From Actinomycetota bacterium (GTDB lineage Bacteria > Actinomycetota > Actinomycetes > Nanopelagicales > Nanopelagicaceae): a DNA stretch of 7,214 nt. The DNA lies in assembly GCA_947463335.1 (NCBI GenBank), contig CANHRF010000053.1, positions 1 through 7,214 of the forward strand. The letters are read 5' to 3'. A program made the position numbers and the translations under genes. Position 1 is the first letter of the stretch. Every line of letters begins with the position of its first letter. This document shows, one piece after another, positions 1 to 5,873 of this stretch. The notes under the pieces are model-generated. The model was given only the letters and a program-made list of their open reading frames with translations, had not been told where the DNA came from and made no database searches.

Positions 1-390
1 GCTTGGTATGCAGGAATTGCGGTTAAGCGAAACACCGTCTTTGCAATGGTAGCTTGTGGAGCGCTTGCTGGCTTTGGTGGCGCAGTCGAGACCTTAGGAG
101 TGGTCGGTAAATTTGAACCTGCTTTCAACCAAGGCCTTGGCTTTGATGGAATCACCATTGCACTGCTCGCCCGAGCCAATCCACTGGCTGTGATTCCTGG
201 AGCCATCCTCTTTGGTGGAATGCGTGGAGCTGGTCCAACTATGCAATTTAGCGCAGGCGTTAGCCCGGAAATTATCGATCTAATCCTCGCAATTGTTCTC
301 TTCTTTGTTACTGCGCCGATCATCGGTCGCATCTTCAAACTTAAGAGCAGCTCAAATACTCAAGTTACAAGCGGTTGGGGTAGCAATTAA
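1..390 (+). CDS. Nucleoside-type ABC transporter permease, C-terminal part (cut by window start)
   Basis: This is the last 129 residues of an inner-membrane permease of the BPD_transp_2 family, the branch that includes NupP/YufP of Bacillus subtilis. It would form half of the membrane channel of a nucleoside importer. The open frame runs from base 1 without a start codon, so the ATG at position 46 is internal and the N-terminal half or more is missing. The fragment begins in the cytoplasmic loop typical of the family (AGIAVKR, residues 4-10). It continues through a hydrophobic segment with GALAGFGGAVE (20-30), the family-typical GLGFDGITIALLAR (45-58), a segment around LAVIPGAILFGGMRGAG (62-78) and a last membrane span (about 91-110), and ends in a short polar tail. 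The stop TAA lies one base before the next permease gene, its expected heterodimer partner. Family assignment is secure. Nucleoside as substrate is inferred from family resemblance and from the purine enzymes downstream. Confidence 0.9.
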   Translation, partial: AWYAGIAVKRNTVFAMVACGALAGFGGAVETLGVVGKFEPAFNQGLGFDGITIALLARANPLAVIPGAILFGGMRGAGPTMQFSAGVSPEIIDLILAIVLFFVTAPIIGRIFKLKSSSNTQVTSGWGSN

Positions 391-391
391 T

Positions 392-1384
392 ATGGCTACC
401 ACTCTGCTTGGCTCTAGAAAGTCGATCTACTTCGTAGCTGTCGTAATCGCTATCGCCTTCGCATATTCCCTGAATTCAGTTTCGACTGTTGCTGTAGCGG
501 CATCATCAGTAACTTTTGGTTTGCCACTAGCTATGGCTGCAATGGTCGGAATTATGTGCGAGCGGACCGGTGTTGTAAATATCGGAATTGAAGGAACGCT
601 TTTAACTTCTGCATTCTTTGGATTCTTCGTAGCGGCGTTATCGCAAAACTTAATCTGGGGACTTCTCGCTGCTATTGCGAGTGGCGCGGTTACTGGCTTA
701 TTGCTTGCGGTGTTAACCGTCTCTTGGAAAATGGACCAGATCATTGCCGGAACAATCGTGAATATTCTGGCGACAGGTTTGACTTCATTCTTCTACAAAC
801 AGGGTTATTCATTGCCGGCGATTTTCCCTCGCTGGTCTATCCCTGGACTTTCAGATATTCCGTTCTTAGGTCGAGTCTTCTTTCAAAGCGGCCCGATCAC
901 ATATTTAGGTTTAATTCTTATCTTCACTCTCTACGTCGCGATTTATCACACGCCTTGGGGGCTGCGCACAAGAGCTATTGGTGAATACCCAAGTAGCGCG
1001 GAAACATCAGGTGTTTCTGTAAAGAAGTTTAAATATATAAATGTGGTTATCGCCGGTGCTTTTGGTGGCCTAACTGGCGCTTATCTAGCGCTCGAGCTAG
1101 TTGGCTCTTTCGATCGCGGATTCTCTGCCGGCAAAGGCTTTACCGCTTTAGCAATCATGATCTTCGGAAGATGGAATCCAATTGGCGCACTACTGGCTGC
1201 GATCTTCTTCGGTTTTGCGCAAGCACTGGCTAACCAGTTAATGATCGATGGCTTAGTCGCGATTCCTGGGCCATTTATTAATATGCTTCCTTATGTCTTA
1301 ACGATTGTGGTTTTGGCAATCTCTGCTGGCAAGGTGCGCGGTCCCGCTGCCGCTGGTCAACCATACGAGCGAGAGCAGGCATAA
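392..1384 (+). CDS. Nucleoside-type ABC transporter permease, second subunit
   Basis: This 330-residue integral membrane protein of the BPD_transp_2 family resembles NupQ/YufQ, the second channel subunit of nucleoside importers. It shows the hallmark ERTGVVNIGIEG (residues 57-68) after the first membrane spans, the cytoplasmic loop TRAIGEYPSSAETSGVSV (193-210) that probably contacts the ATPase, then AGAFGGLTGAYLALE (221-235) and GKGFTALAIMIFGRWNP (247-263). I count about eight or nine hydrophobic segments over residues 12-312. I chose the ATG at 392. The same frame is open back to 293, but those 33 extra codons lie wholly inside the preceding gene and give a polar, basic leader unlike the family. 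Starting at 392 leaves a one-base gap, which suggests translational coupling. The upstream Shine-Dalgarno sequence is weak (a GGGG run at 377-380). The paralogous neighbour upstream and the ATPase downstream complete the membrane complex. Confidence 0.93.
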   Translation: MATTLLGSRKSIYFVAVVIAIAFAYSLNSVSTVAVAASSVTFGLPLAMAAMVGIMCERTGVVNIGIEGTLLTSAFFGFFVAALSQNLIWGLLAAIASGAVTGLLLAVLTVSWKMDQIIAGTIVNILATGLTSFFYKQGYSLPAIFPRWSIPGLSDIPFLGRVFFQSGPITYLGLILIFTLYVAIYHTPWGLRTRAIGEYPSSAETSGVSVKKFKYINVVIAGAFGGLTGAYLALELVGSFDRGFSAGKGFTALAIMIFGRWNPIGALLAAIFFGFAQALANQLMIDGLVAIPGPFINMLPYVLTIVVLAISAGKVRGPAAAGQPYEREQA

Positions 1385-1387
1385 ATC

Positions 1388-2896
1388 GTGGCGACTTTAC
1401 TGCAGGTAAAGAATTTAACGAAAACCTTTGGCACCGTGATCGCCAATAACGATATCTCCTTTGAAGTTGCTGCTGGCGAAATCGTTGCGCTCTTGGGCGA
1501 AAACGGCGCAGGTAAATCAACTCTCGTGAAATCAGTCTTTGGTCTAGTCCGTCCTGATCAGGGAGAGATCTTTATCGATGGCAATCTGATGGCTCCTGGA
1601 GATACCGCTGCGGTTATCGCCAGCGGCGTCGGAATGGTGCATCAGCACTTTAAATTGGTACCGGTTATGAGCGTTACCGAAAATATTATCCTCGGCGATG
1701 AGCCAAAGAATGGGTTATTTGTAAATATTAAGAAAGCTGAGCAACGGGTACGTGAGTTGTCAGAGAAGTTTGGGCTAGAAGTTGATCCAACAGCGAATAT
1801 TGAAGATCTTCCCGTTGGTACGCAGCAGAGAGTTGAGATCCTAAAGGCGCTAAGCAAAGATGTTCGACTCCTGATCTTTGATGAACCAACAGCGGTTCTG
1901 ACCCCACAAGAAACTGATGAGTTAATCCTTGTGATTAAGAATTTAGCTAGCTTAGGTGTTGGTGTAATTGTTATTACCCACAAGCTTCGCGAAGTTATGG
2001 CACTTGCTGATCGTGTAGTTGTATTGCGTGAAGGCAAAGTTGTTGGCACGACTACTCCAAAAGTGAGTGATGAAGCTGGCTTGGCGCAGATGATGGTTGG
2101 TAGAAGCGTTGTATTAGAAGTAGAAAAAGGTGTCGCAAAGCCTGGCAAGCCGGTTTTAACCGTTAAGGATTTAGAAGTATTTGATGACAGAAATCTGCTG
2201 GCGGTAAAGGGAGTTAACCTCGAAGTCAGATCTGGAGAGATCCTAGGTATCGCTGGCGTTGAAGGAAATGGTCAGAGAGAGCTAGTAGAAGCAATCTGCG
2301 GAATGCGCTTGCGAGCAAAGGGCGAAGTTCTAGTCAGCGGTGAAGCGACTAAAGATATGCACCCTCACGCTGTTCACGAAGCTGGCGTATCTCATATTCC
2401 TGAAGATCGCGAAAAGCATGGCTTAGTTTCTTCATATTCGATCTCAGATAATTTGATTCTCAACCAATTTGATCAGGAACCTTTCGCTAAAGGTTGGTTT
2501 AGAAATATGGGCGAAATCCGCAAGAACGCTGATCTGCTTGTGAAGAAATTCGATATTCGTACAACTTCAGCTGCTGCACTTGCATCTTCGCTATCGGGTG
2601 GAAATAAGCAGAAGGTAGTTATTGCGCGTGAGCTCAGCCAAGATCTGCAGGTATTGATTGCAGCGCAACCGACTCGCGGTGTGGATGTTGGCTCAATTGA
2701 GTTTATTCACAAACAGTTGATTGCAGCGCGCGATAAGGGCGCAGGCGTACTCTTGGTATCTGCTGAACTCGATGAAATTATTTCGCTCTCCGATCGCATC
2801 GCAGTTATGTCTGCTGGAAAAATCGTGGCAGTTATTGATTCCGAAGGTGCAGATCGTGACTATATTGGCCGCCTTATGGCCGGCCTCGATAAGTAA
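1388..2896 (+). CDS. Nucleoside-type ABC transporter ATPase, two fused nucleotide-binding domains
   Basis: This 502-residue cytoplasmic ATPase would energise the two upstream permeases. It has the tandem-domain layout of the RbsA/MglA/NupO group. Domain 1 (about 1-245) has Walker A GENGAGKS (37-44), a Q-loop around VHQHFK (84-89), a degenerate signature LPVGTQQ (141-147), Walker B LLIFDEP (161-167) and H-loop His198. Domain 2 (about 255-502) has a Walker A in which Lys-Ser is replaced (GVEGNGQR, 290-297), an intact signature LSGGNKQ (402-408), and IAAQPTRGVD (424-433) with Gln in place of the catalytic Glu. Its H-loop is replaced by SAEL (458-461). This asymmetry is typical of the family and leaves one competent ATP site, made from domain 1 Walker motifs and the domain 2 signature. 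The GTG start follows the permease stop by three bases, with a weak AGG at 1377-1379 as ribosome binding site. Nucleoside as substrate is inferred. Confidence 0.93.
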   Translation: MATLLQVKNLTKTFGTVIANNDISFEVAAGEIVALLGENGAGKSTLVKSVFGLVRPDQGEIFIDGNLMAPGDTAAVIASGVGMVHQHFKLVPVMSVTENIILGDEPKNGLFVNIKKAEQRVRELSEKFGLEVDPTANIEDLPVGTQQRVEILKALSKDVRLLIFDEPTAVLTPQETDELILVIKNLASLGVGVIVITHKLREVMALADRVVVLREGKVVGTTTPKVSDEAGLAQMMVGRSVVLEVEKGVAKPGKPVLTVKDLEVFDDRNLLAVKGVNLEVRSGEILGIAGVEGNGQRELVEAICGMRLRAKGEVLVSGEATKDMHPHAVHEAGVSHIPEDREKHGLVSSYSISDNLILNQFDQEPFAKGWFRNMGEIRKNADLLVKKFDIRTTSAAALASSLSGGNKQKVVIARELSQDLQVLIAAQPTRGVDVGSIEFIHKQLIAARDKGAGVLLVSAELDEIISLSDRIAVMSAGKIVAVIDSEGADRDYIGRLMAGLDK

Positions 2897-2905
2897 GTTA
2901 ACTGC

Positions 2906-3643
2906 ATGAAGATCGGCATTATTGCGGGCACTGGTTTCTATAACCTCCCAGCGCTGCAAGGTTCGACTCCGCAGGAAGTAGATACCGTTTACGGCAAAGC
3001 GCTTATTACTTCAGGAAAATGGCACGGAGTAGATATCGCTTTTCTAACTCGCCACGGCGTCGACCATAGCGTTCCTCCTAACGGAGTTAACTATCGTGCA
3101 AATATCACAGCGCTAAAGAGCGCTGGAGTGGACTTTGTAATTGCAGTCAACGTTGTTGGCGGAATAGATCCAAAGTTACCTGCAGGGTCGCTCCAACTCT
3201 TAGATGATTTTGTTGATTTCACCCATGGTCGCGCTGACACATTCTTTGATGGGGTCCAACCCGGCGGTGTGCAACATATCGACATGTCTGATCTCTACGA
3301 TGCTGAAGTAAAAGCTGTAATGGCTACTGTTGCGCAAGAAGCGGGAATCGCGCTAAATACAGGTGGCATTTACGCTGGCTTTAATGGTCCGCGCTTTGAG
3401 ACTCCTGCCGAAATTCGTCTCGCCGCACTTTCCGGAGCGACAGTTGTCGGAATGACTGGAGTGCCGGAAGTATCACTAGCTAAAGAAGCGGGGCTACGTT
3501 ATGCCGCAATCGCTCTTGTAGTAAATCCTGCGGCCGGAATTAGTCGCGCGCCCATAACAATGGAAGATATCAACGCTGCCCTTAAAGCGGCCAGTGAAAA
3601 GGTAATCACTATTATTGATGGCACCATCAAGGCTTTCGCTTAA
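2906..3643 (+). CDS. Purine nucleoside phosphorylase of the MTAP family, probably methylthioinosine phosphorylase
   Basis: This 245-residue soluble enzyme of nucleoside phosphorylase family 2 cleaves a purine nucleoside with phosphate to give the base and a pentose-1-phosphate. Visible motifs are the phosphate-binding GTG (8-10), RHG with His54 (49-54), NYRANI (62-67), GGI (85-87), GPRFETPAEIR (161-171) and VGMTGVPEVSLAKEAG (181-196). Automatic annotation would probably call it S-methyl-5'-thioadenosine phosphorylase (mtnP). However, the base-recognition strand reads LVVNPAAG (204-211), with Asn207 where human MTAP has the adenine-reading Asp220. From memory, the same VVNPAAG stretch occurs in P. 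aeruginosa methylthioinosine phosphorylase (PA3004). I therefore favour 6-oxopurine substrates: methylthioinosine, or inosine/deoxyinosine. The next gene, which overlaps by one base, encodes the deaminase that would make such a substrate. The ATG lies nine bases after the ATPase stop and lacks a clear Shine-Dalgarno. The family call is firm and the substrate call moderate. Confidence 0.88.
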   Translation: MKIGIIAGTGFYNLPALQGSTPQEVDTVYGKALITSGKWHGVDIAFLTRHGVDHSVPPNGVNYRANITALKSAGVDFVIAVNVVGGIDPKLPAGSLQLLDDFVDFTHGRADTFFDGVQPGGVQHIDMSDLYDAEVKAVMATVAQEAGIALNTGGIYAGFNGPRFETPAEIRLAALSGATVVGMTGVPEVSLAKEAGLRYAAIALVVNPAAGISRAPITMEDINAALKAASEKVITIIDGTIKAFA

Positions 3644-4944
3644 TGCTTGATCTACTGATTAAGAACGCGCGTTATGCCGTGACTTCAAATCAAGGCGATG
3701 AGATTCTTGAAGGTGCTTCGATCGGAATCCAAGATGGCAAAATTGCATATATCGGTAAAGATTCACCAGAAACTAAAGAGATTTATGATGCCACTGATCG
3801 CTTAATCTCTCCTGGCTTTATCAATAGCCACACCCATTTAGGTATGTCGCTGCTGCGTGGTTGGGCAGAAGGCGTAAACCTGCAGGGATTTTTAGAACGC
3901 GTCTGGGCAGCAGAAGGCGCGATTATGGATGAAGCAACTTGCGAACTCGGTACCGAACTCGGAGCGCTCGAAGCTTTACTGTCTGGCACAACGACAACGA
4001 TGGATATGTATCTAAATCCAGTTGCTACCCATCGTGGAGCGGTAAGAGTTGGGCTCCGCCATATCGCCGGACCTATCTTCTTTGATTTTCCCGGTTTAGA
4101 TGGTCTGCAATGGGAGCAACGTATAGAACGTGCTTACCAATGGCCAGCAGAGCTTGCCAAAATTGGTGGACCGTTCATACCAATATATTTAATGCCACAT
4201 TCAACATATACAGATTCACCTGAGAACTTAACTCAGGTGGCGGCAATTGCTAAAGAGTTAAAGGCGCGCGTTCACTTGCACGTTTCGGAAACAGAGGCAG
4301 AAAATGCTGATGTGCAATCTCGGTATTCCAAATCCCCAACCGAGGTCTGCAGAGATACTGGAATTTTAGATGTTCCGACTATTTTCGGTCACGGTGTTCA
4401 CTTATCAGATTCCGATATGGATATTGCGGCTAGCAAAGGAACATCTGTCGGCCACTGCCCAGGTAGTAATTTAAAACTTGGTTCAGGGCTTGCGCGCTTT
4501 AACGATCTGCGAAAAGCAGGTATCGCAGTTGGCCTTGGTACAGATTCTTGCTCTTCATCTAATGACCTAGATATGTTCTCGGTGATGCGAATGGCAGCTC
4601 ACGTTGTAGCGCTGCGCCAATCCCCCGCTGATGTTGATCTAACTGCGATTGTGCGCGCCGCAACTATCGAAGCCGCTAAGGCAGTTGGTTTAGCTGACCG
4701 CGTCGGAAGTATCGAGATCGGTAAAGAAGCAGATCTAATCGCACTAGATTTACACGCAGCGCATTTAACTCCAGTGCACGATGTAAATGCGCTTTTGGTC
4801 TTTGCGGCAGGGCGCGGAGATGTCACCGATGTCTGGGTGGCTGGTGAGAAAGTCGTGGAAAATCGCGTTAGCACCAAGGTTGATTTAACAGATTTGATTA
4901 AGCGCGTAAATCAACGCGTAAAGGCGTTGGAACCTCTGAAATGA
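3643..4944 (+). CDS. mtaD: Zinc amidohydrolase, probable methylthioadenosine/S-adenosylhomocysteine deaminase
   Basis: This 433-residue cytoplasmic enzyme of the amidohydrolase superfamily (TIM barrel plus small beta domain) has the usual length for MTA/SAH deaminases. All expected metal and catalytic residues are present: HTH (His63, His65), His213 and Glu216 in HLHVSE (211-216), His250 in FGHGVHL (248-254) and Asp301 in GLGTDSCSSSNDLDMF (298-312). His186 in MPHSTYT (184-190) matches the substrate-contacting His of the Thermotoga TM0936 deaminase. The C-terminal stretch GSIEIGKEADLIALDL (355-370) is the typical return to the beta domain. Predicted reaction: release of ammonia from the 6-amino group of MTA, SAH or adenosine to give the inosine analogue. 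Guanine, 8-oxoguanine or triazine-type deamination are family alternatives that motifs alone cannot exclude. The ATG shares its A with the TAA of the phosphorylase gene (TAATG), and AAGG at 3629-3632 is a plausible ribosome binding site. This suggests coupled synthesis. Confidence 0.85.
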   Translation: MLDLLIKNARYAVTSNQGDEILEGASIGIQDGKIAYIGKDSPETKEIYDATDRLISPGFINSHTHLGMSLLRGWAEGVNLQGFLERVWAAEGAIMDEATCELGTELGALEALLSGTTTTMDMYLNPVATHRGAVRVGLRHIAGPIFFDFPGLDGLQWEQRIERAYQWPAELAKIGGPFIPIYLMPHSTYTDSPENLTQVAAIAKELKARVHLHVSETEAENADVQSRYSKSPTEVCRDTGILDVPTIFGHGVHLSDSDMDIAASKGTSVGHCPGSNLKLGSGLARFNDLRKAGIAVGLGTDSCSSSNDLDMFSVMRMAAHVVALRQSPADVDLTAIVRAATIEAAKAVGLADRVGSIEIGKEADLIALDLHAAHLTPVHDVNALLVFAAGRGDVTDVWVAGEKVVENRVSTKVDLTDLIKRVNQRVKALEPLK

Positions 4945-5645
4945 ACTTTGCGGGTAAGAGCATCTTGATCACTGGCGCATCAGGCTTTATTGGTCAAGCC
5001 TATGTAGCGCGTTTTTTAGATCTAGGCGCAACAGTTTGCGCTCAGGTTAATACCGGCACTGTTCCTTCGCGCAGTAACCTACACGTGATCGCAACAGATT
5101 TAACGATCGCTAAATCGGGTAATTCGCTAGTGCAAGAAGCGCTATCTCGTTCCGGAAAATTGGATTTCGTTATCAACAACGCGGCTGATCAATCGATTTT
5201 AGATCCCGCACTTGCCACTCGCACTGAAATTGAGCATATGATGCGTATAAATGTCGACGCTCCAAAAGAGATTATTGATGAATCTGCTAAATCTGGAGTA
5301 AGCGTTGTCTTGAATATTTCATCAGTAGAAGCGCTCAATCCACGCGCCGGTCACGAAATTTATGGCGCCAGCAAAGCAGCGTTAGATGTTTTAACTCGCT
5401 CAGCATCTCGCGCACATGCACCAATGCGCGTTCTGGGTCTTCGTCTTGGTTTAATTGGTAAGCCCGGAATTGATCAAGCGTGGCCTGAAGGAGTTGCAGC
5501 TTGGAAAGCGGCGACTCCACTTGGAAGATATGCCAGCGCTGAAGAAGTTGTTGGTGTTACAGAATTTCTTTTCTCTGGCGCTAATGCCTGGGCCACCGGA
5601 AGTACTTACGACTTCGATGGTGGCCTAGGCAGCAACAGCTGGTAG
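4941..5645 (+). CDS. Short-chain dehydrogenase/reductase (SDR), substrate unknown
   Basis: This 234-residue Rossmann-fold NAD(P)-dependent oxidoreductase has a cofactor-binding glycine motif TGASGFIG (11-18), spaced TGxxGxxG as in extended SDRs, although length and the rest of the motifs are classical. Others are Asp53 in ATDLT (51-55), NNAA (79-82), Asn104 in RINVDAP (102-108), Ser127/Ser128 in NISSVEA (125-131) and the catalytic YGASK (Tyr141, Lys145). The C-terminal PLGRYASAEEVVG (193-205) and FDGG (225-228) are the usual substrate-side and subunit-contact regions. The strand after the glycine motif ends without an acidic residue (AQVNTG, 34-39), which weakly favours NADP(H). The gene starts in a 4-bp ATGA overlap with the amidohydrolase stop, so it belongs to the same operon. 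The substrate could be a sugar or aldehyde arising from the nucleoside pentose, but nothing in the sequence decides this. Its last Trp codon and TAG stop overlap the convergent tRNA-Glu gene. Confidence 0.9.
   Translation: MNFAGKSILITGASGFIGQAYVARFLDLGATVCAQVNTGTVPSRSNLHVIATDLTIAKSGNSLVQEALSRSGKLDFVINNAADQSILDPALATRTEIEHMMRINVDAPKEIIDESAKSGVSVVLNISSVEALNPRAGHEIYGASKAALDVLTRSASRAHAPMRVLGLRLGLIGKPGIDQAWPEGVAAWKAATPLGRYASAEEVVGVTEFLFSGANAWATGSTYDFDGGLGSNSW
5640..5645. other. Tail-to-tail overlap of SDR gene end and tRNA-Glu 3' end
   Basis: Six bases (TGGTAG on the plus strand) serve as the final Trp codon and stop codon of the dehydrogenase and, read from the minus strand, as C71, U72, A73 and the CCA tail of tRNA-Glu. 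No terminator can lie between the two convergent units. I saw no hairpin followed by a T-run just past either end. Confidence 0.9.
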
Positions 5646-5715
5646 CCCCGAAGGGATTCGAACCCTCGTAGCTGACTTGAGAAGCCAGAGTCCTAGGCCG
5701 CTAGACGACGGGGCC
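5640..5715 (-). tRNA. tRNA-Glu, anticodon CUC, CCA end encoded
   Basis: The reverse complement folds as a complete cloverleaf. The acceptor stem is GGCCCCG/CGGGGCT (G1.U72 wobble). The D stem is GTC/GAC, with GG in the loop. The anticodon stem is CTGGC/GTCAG around loop TTCTCAA, putting the anticodon CTC at 5679-5681. The T arm is GAGGG-TTCGAAT-CCCTT with end wobble. A73 is the discriminator, followed by an encoded CCA (complement of TGG at 5640-5642). Glu identity follows from the anticodon and agrees with the neighbouring gltX. It reads GAG codons, so a U34 isoacceptor for GAA must exist elsewhere in the genome. The 3' six bases coincide with the Trp codon and stop codon of the SDR gene on the other strand. 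It probably lies in the same transcript as tRNA-Gln and gltX, as I see no convincing promoter of its own. Confidence 0.96.
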
Positions 5716-5761
5716 CTAGTACATTTTTAATGCATTTACTTCTTGTAAAGCGGGTACTGCG
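5716..5761 (-). other. Spacer between tRNA-Gln and tRNA-Glu
   Basis: This 46-bp AT-rich spacer probably becomes a processing segment between the two tRNAs. It holds no ORF and no strong hairpin. A TTTACA at 5749-5744 and a TAAAAA at 5729-5724 (minus strand) resemble promoter boxes, but they are only 14 bases apart, too close for a standard sigma-70 promoter. A promoter for tRNA-Glu is therefore not claimed. Confidence 0.5.
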
Positions 5762-5833
5762 CTGGGGTACCAGGACTCGAACCTAGACTTACTGAACCAG
5801 AATCAGCAGGGCTGCCAATTACCCCATACCCCA
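5762..5833 (-). tRNA. tRNA-Gln, anticodon CUG, CCA not encoded
   Basis: The reverse complement gives a 72-nt cloverleaf. The acceptor stem is TGGGGTA/TACCCCA with the U1-A72 pair typical of tRNA-Gln. The anticodon stem is GCTGA/TCAGT around loop TTCTGGT, putting the anticodon CTG at 5798-5800. The T loop is TTCGAGT, inside GGTTCGAGTCC. The discriminator is G73 (complement of C5762). The next bases read CGC, so CCA must be added by nucleotidyltransferase. It decodes CAG. In bacteria without glutaminyl-tRNA synthetase it is first charged with glutamate by a non-discriminating GluRS and then amidated by GatCAB. The synthetase gene sits 40 bp upstream on the same strand, which fits this coupling. 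Confidence 0.96.
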
Positions 5834-5873
5834 TTAGAACAGGGGCAAGAATACCGCAATTTTTAGAGAAGAT
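5834..5873 (-). other. Spacer between gltX stop and tRNA-Gln
   Basis: This 40-bp gap on the transcript path from gltX to tRNA-Gln shows no terminator-like hairpin with a T-run and no well-spaced promoter boxes. Read-through from gltX followed by RNase processing of the tRNAs is the simplest reading, but this is inference. Confidence 0.5.

Noticed and set aside
293..391. Upstream in-frame extension of the second permease (ATG at 293)
   Set aside because: These 33 codons lie inside the preceding permease gene and encode a polar, basic leader unlike the family. ATG 392 gives the expected N-terminus.
427..744. 105-codon antisense open frame within the second permease
   Set aside because: It mirrors a clear membrane-protein gene, and its Ala/Thr-rich product has no family features.
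1085..1100. Inverted repeat CTAGC-GCTCGA-GCTAG
   Set aside because: It lies within the coding region of the permease, has a 5-bp stem and no T-run, and encodes conserved residues around AYLALELVG.
1642..2148. 168-codon antisense open frame within the ATPase gene
   Set aside because: Its translation is low-complexity, rich in Ser and Thr, with no recognisable domain. The opposite strand has a fully motif-supported ATPase, so this is a shadow frame.
5623..5696. Two CCTAGG-containing palindromes near the SDR/tRNA-Glu junction, as a possible attachment site
   Set aside because: One is in codons near the conserved DGG of the SDR and the other is in the D-arm region of the tRNA. There is no integrase gene and no longer direct repeat, so an att site is not supported.
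5724..5749. Promoter-like boxes TTTACA and TAAAAA on the minus strand before tRNA-Glu
   Set aside because: They are separated by only 14 bases and the -10 match is poor, so chance in an AT-rich spacer is more likely.
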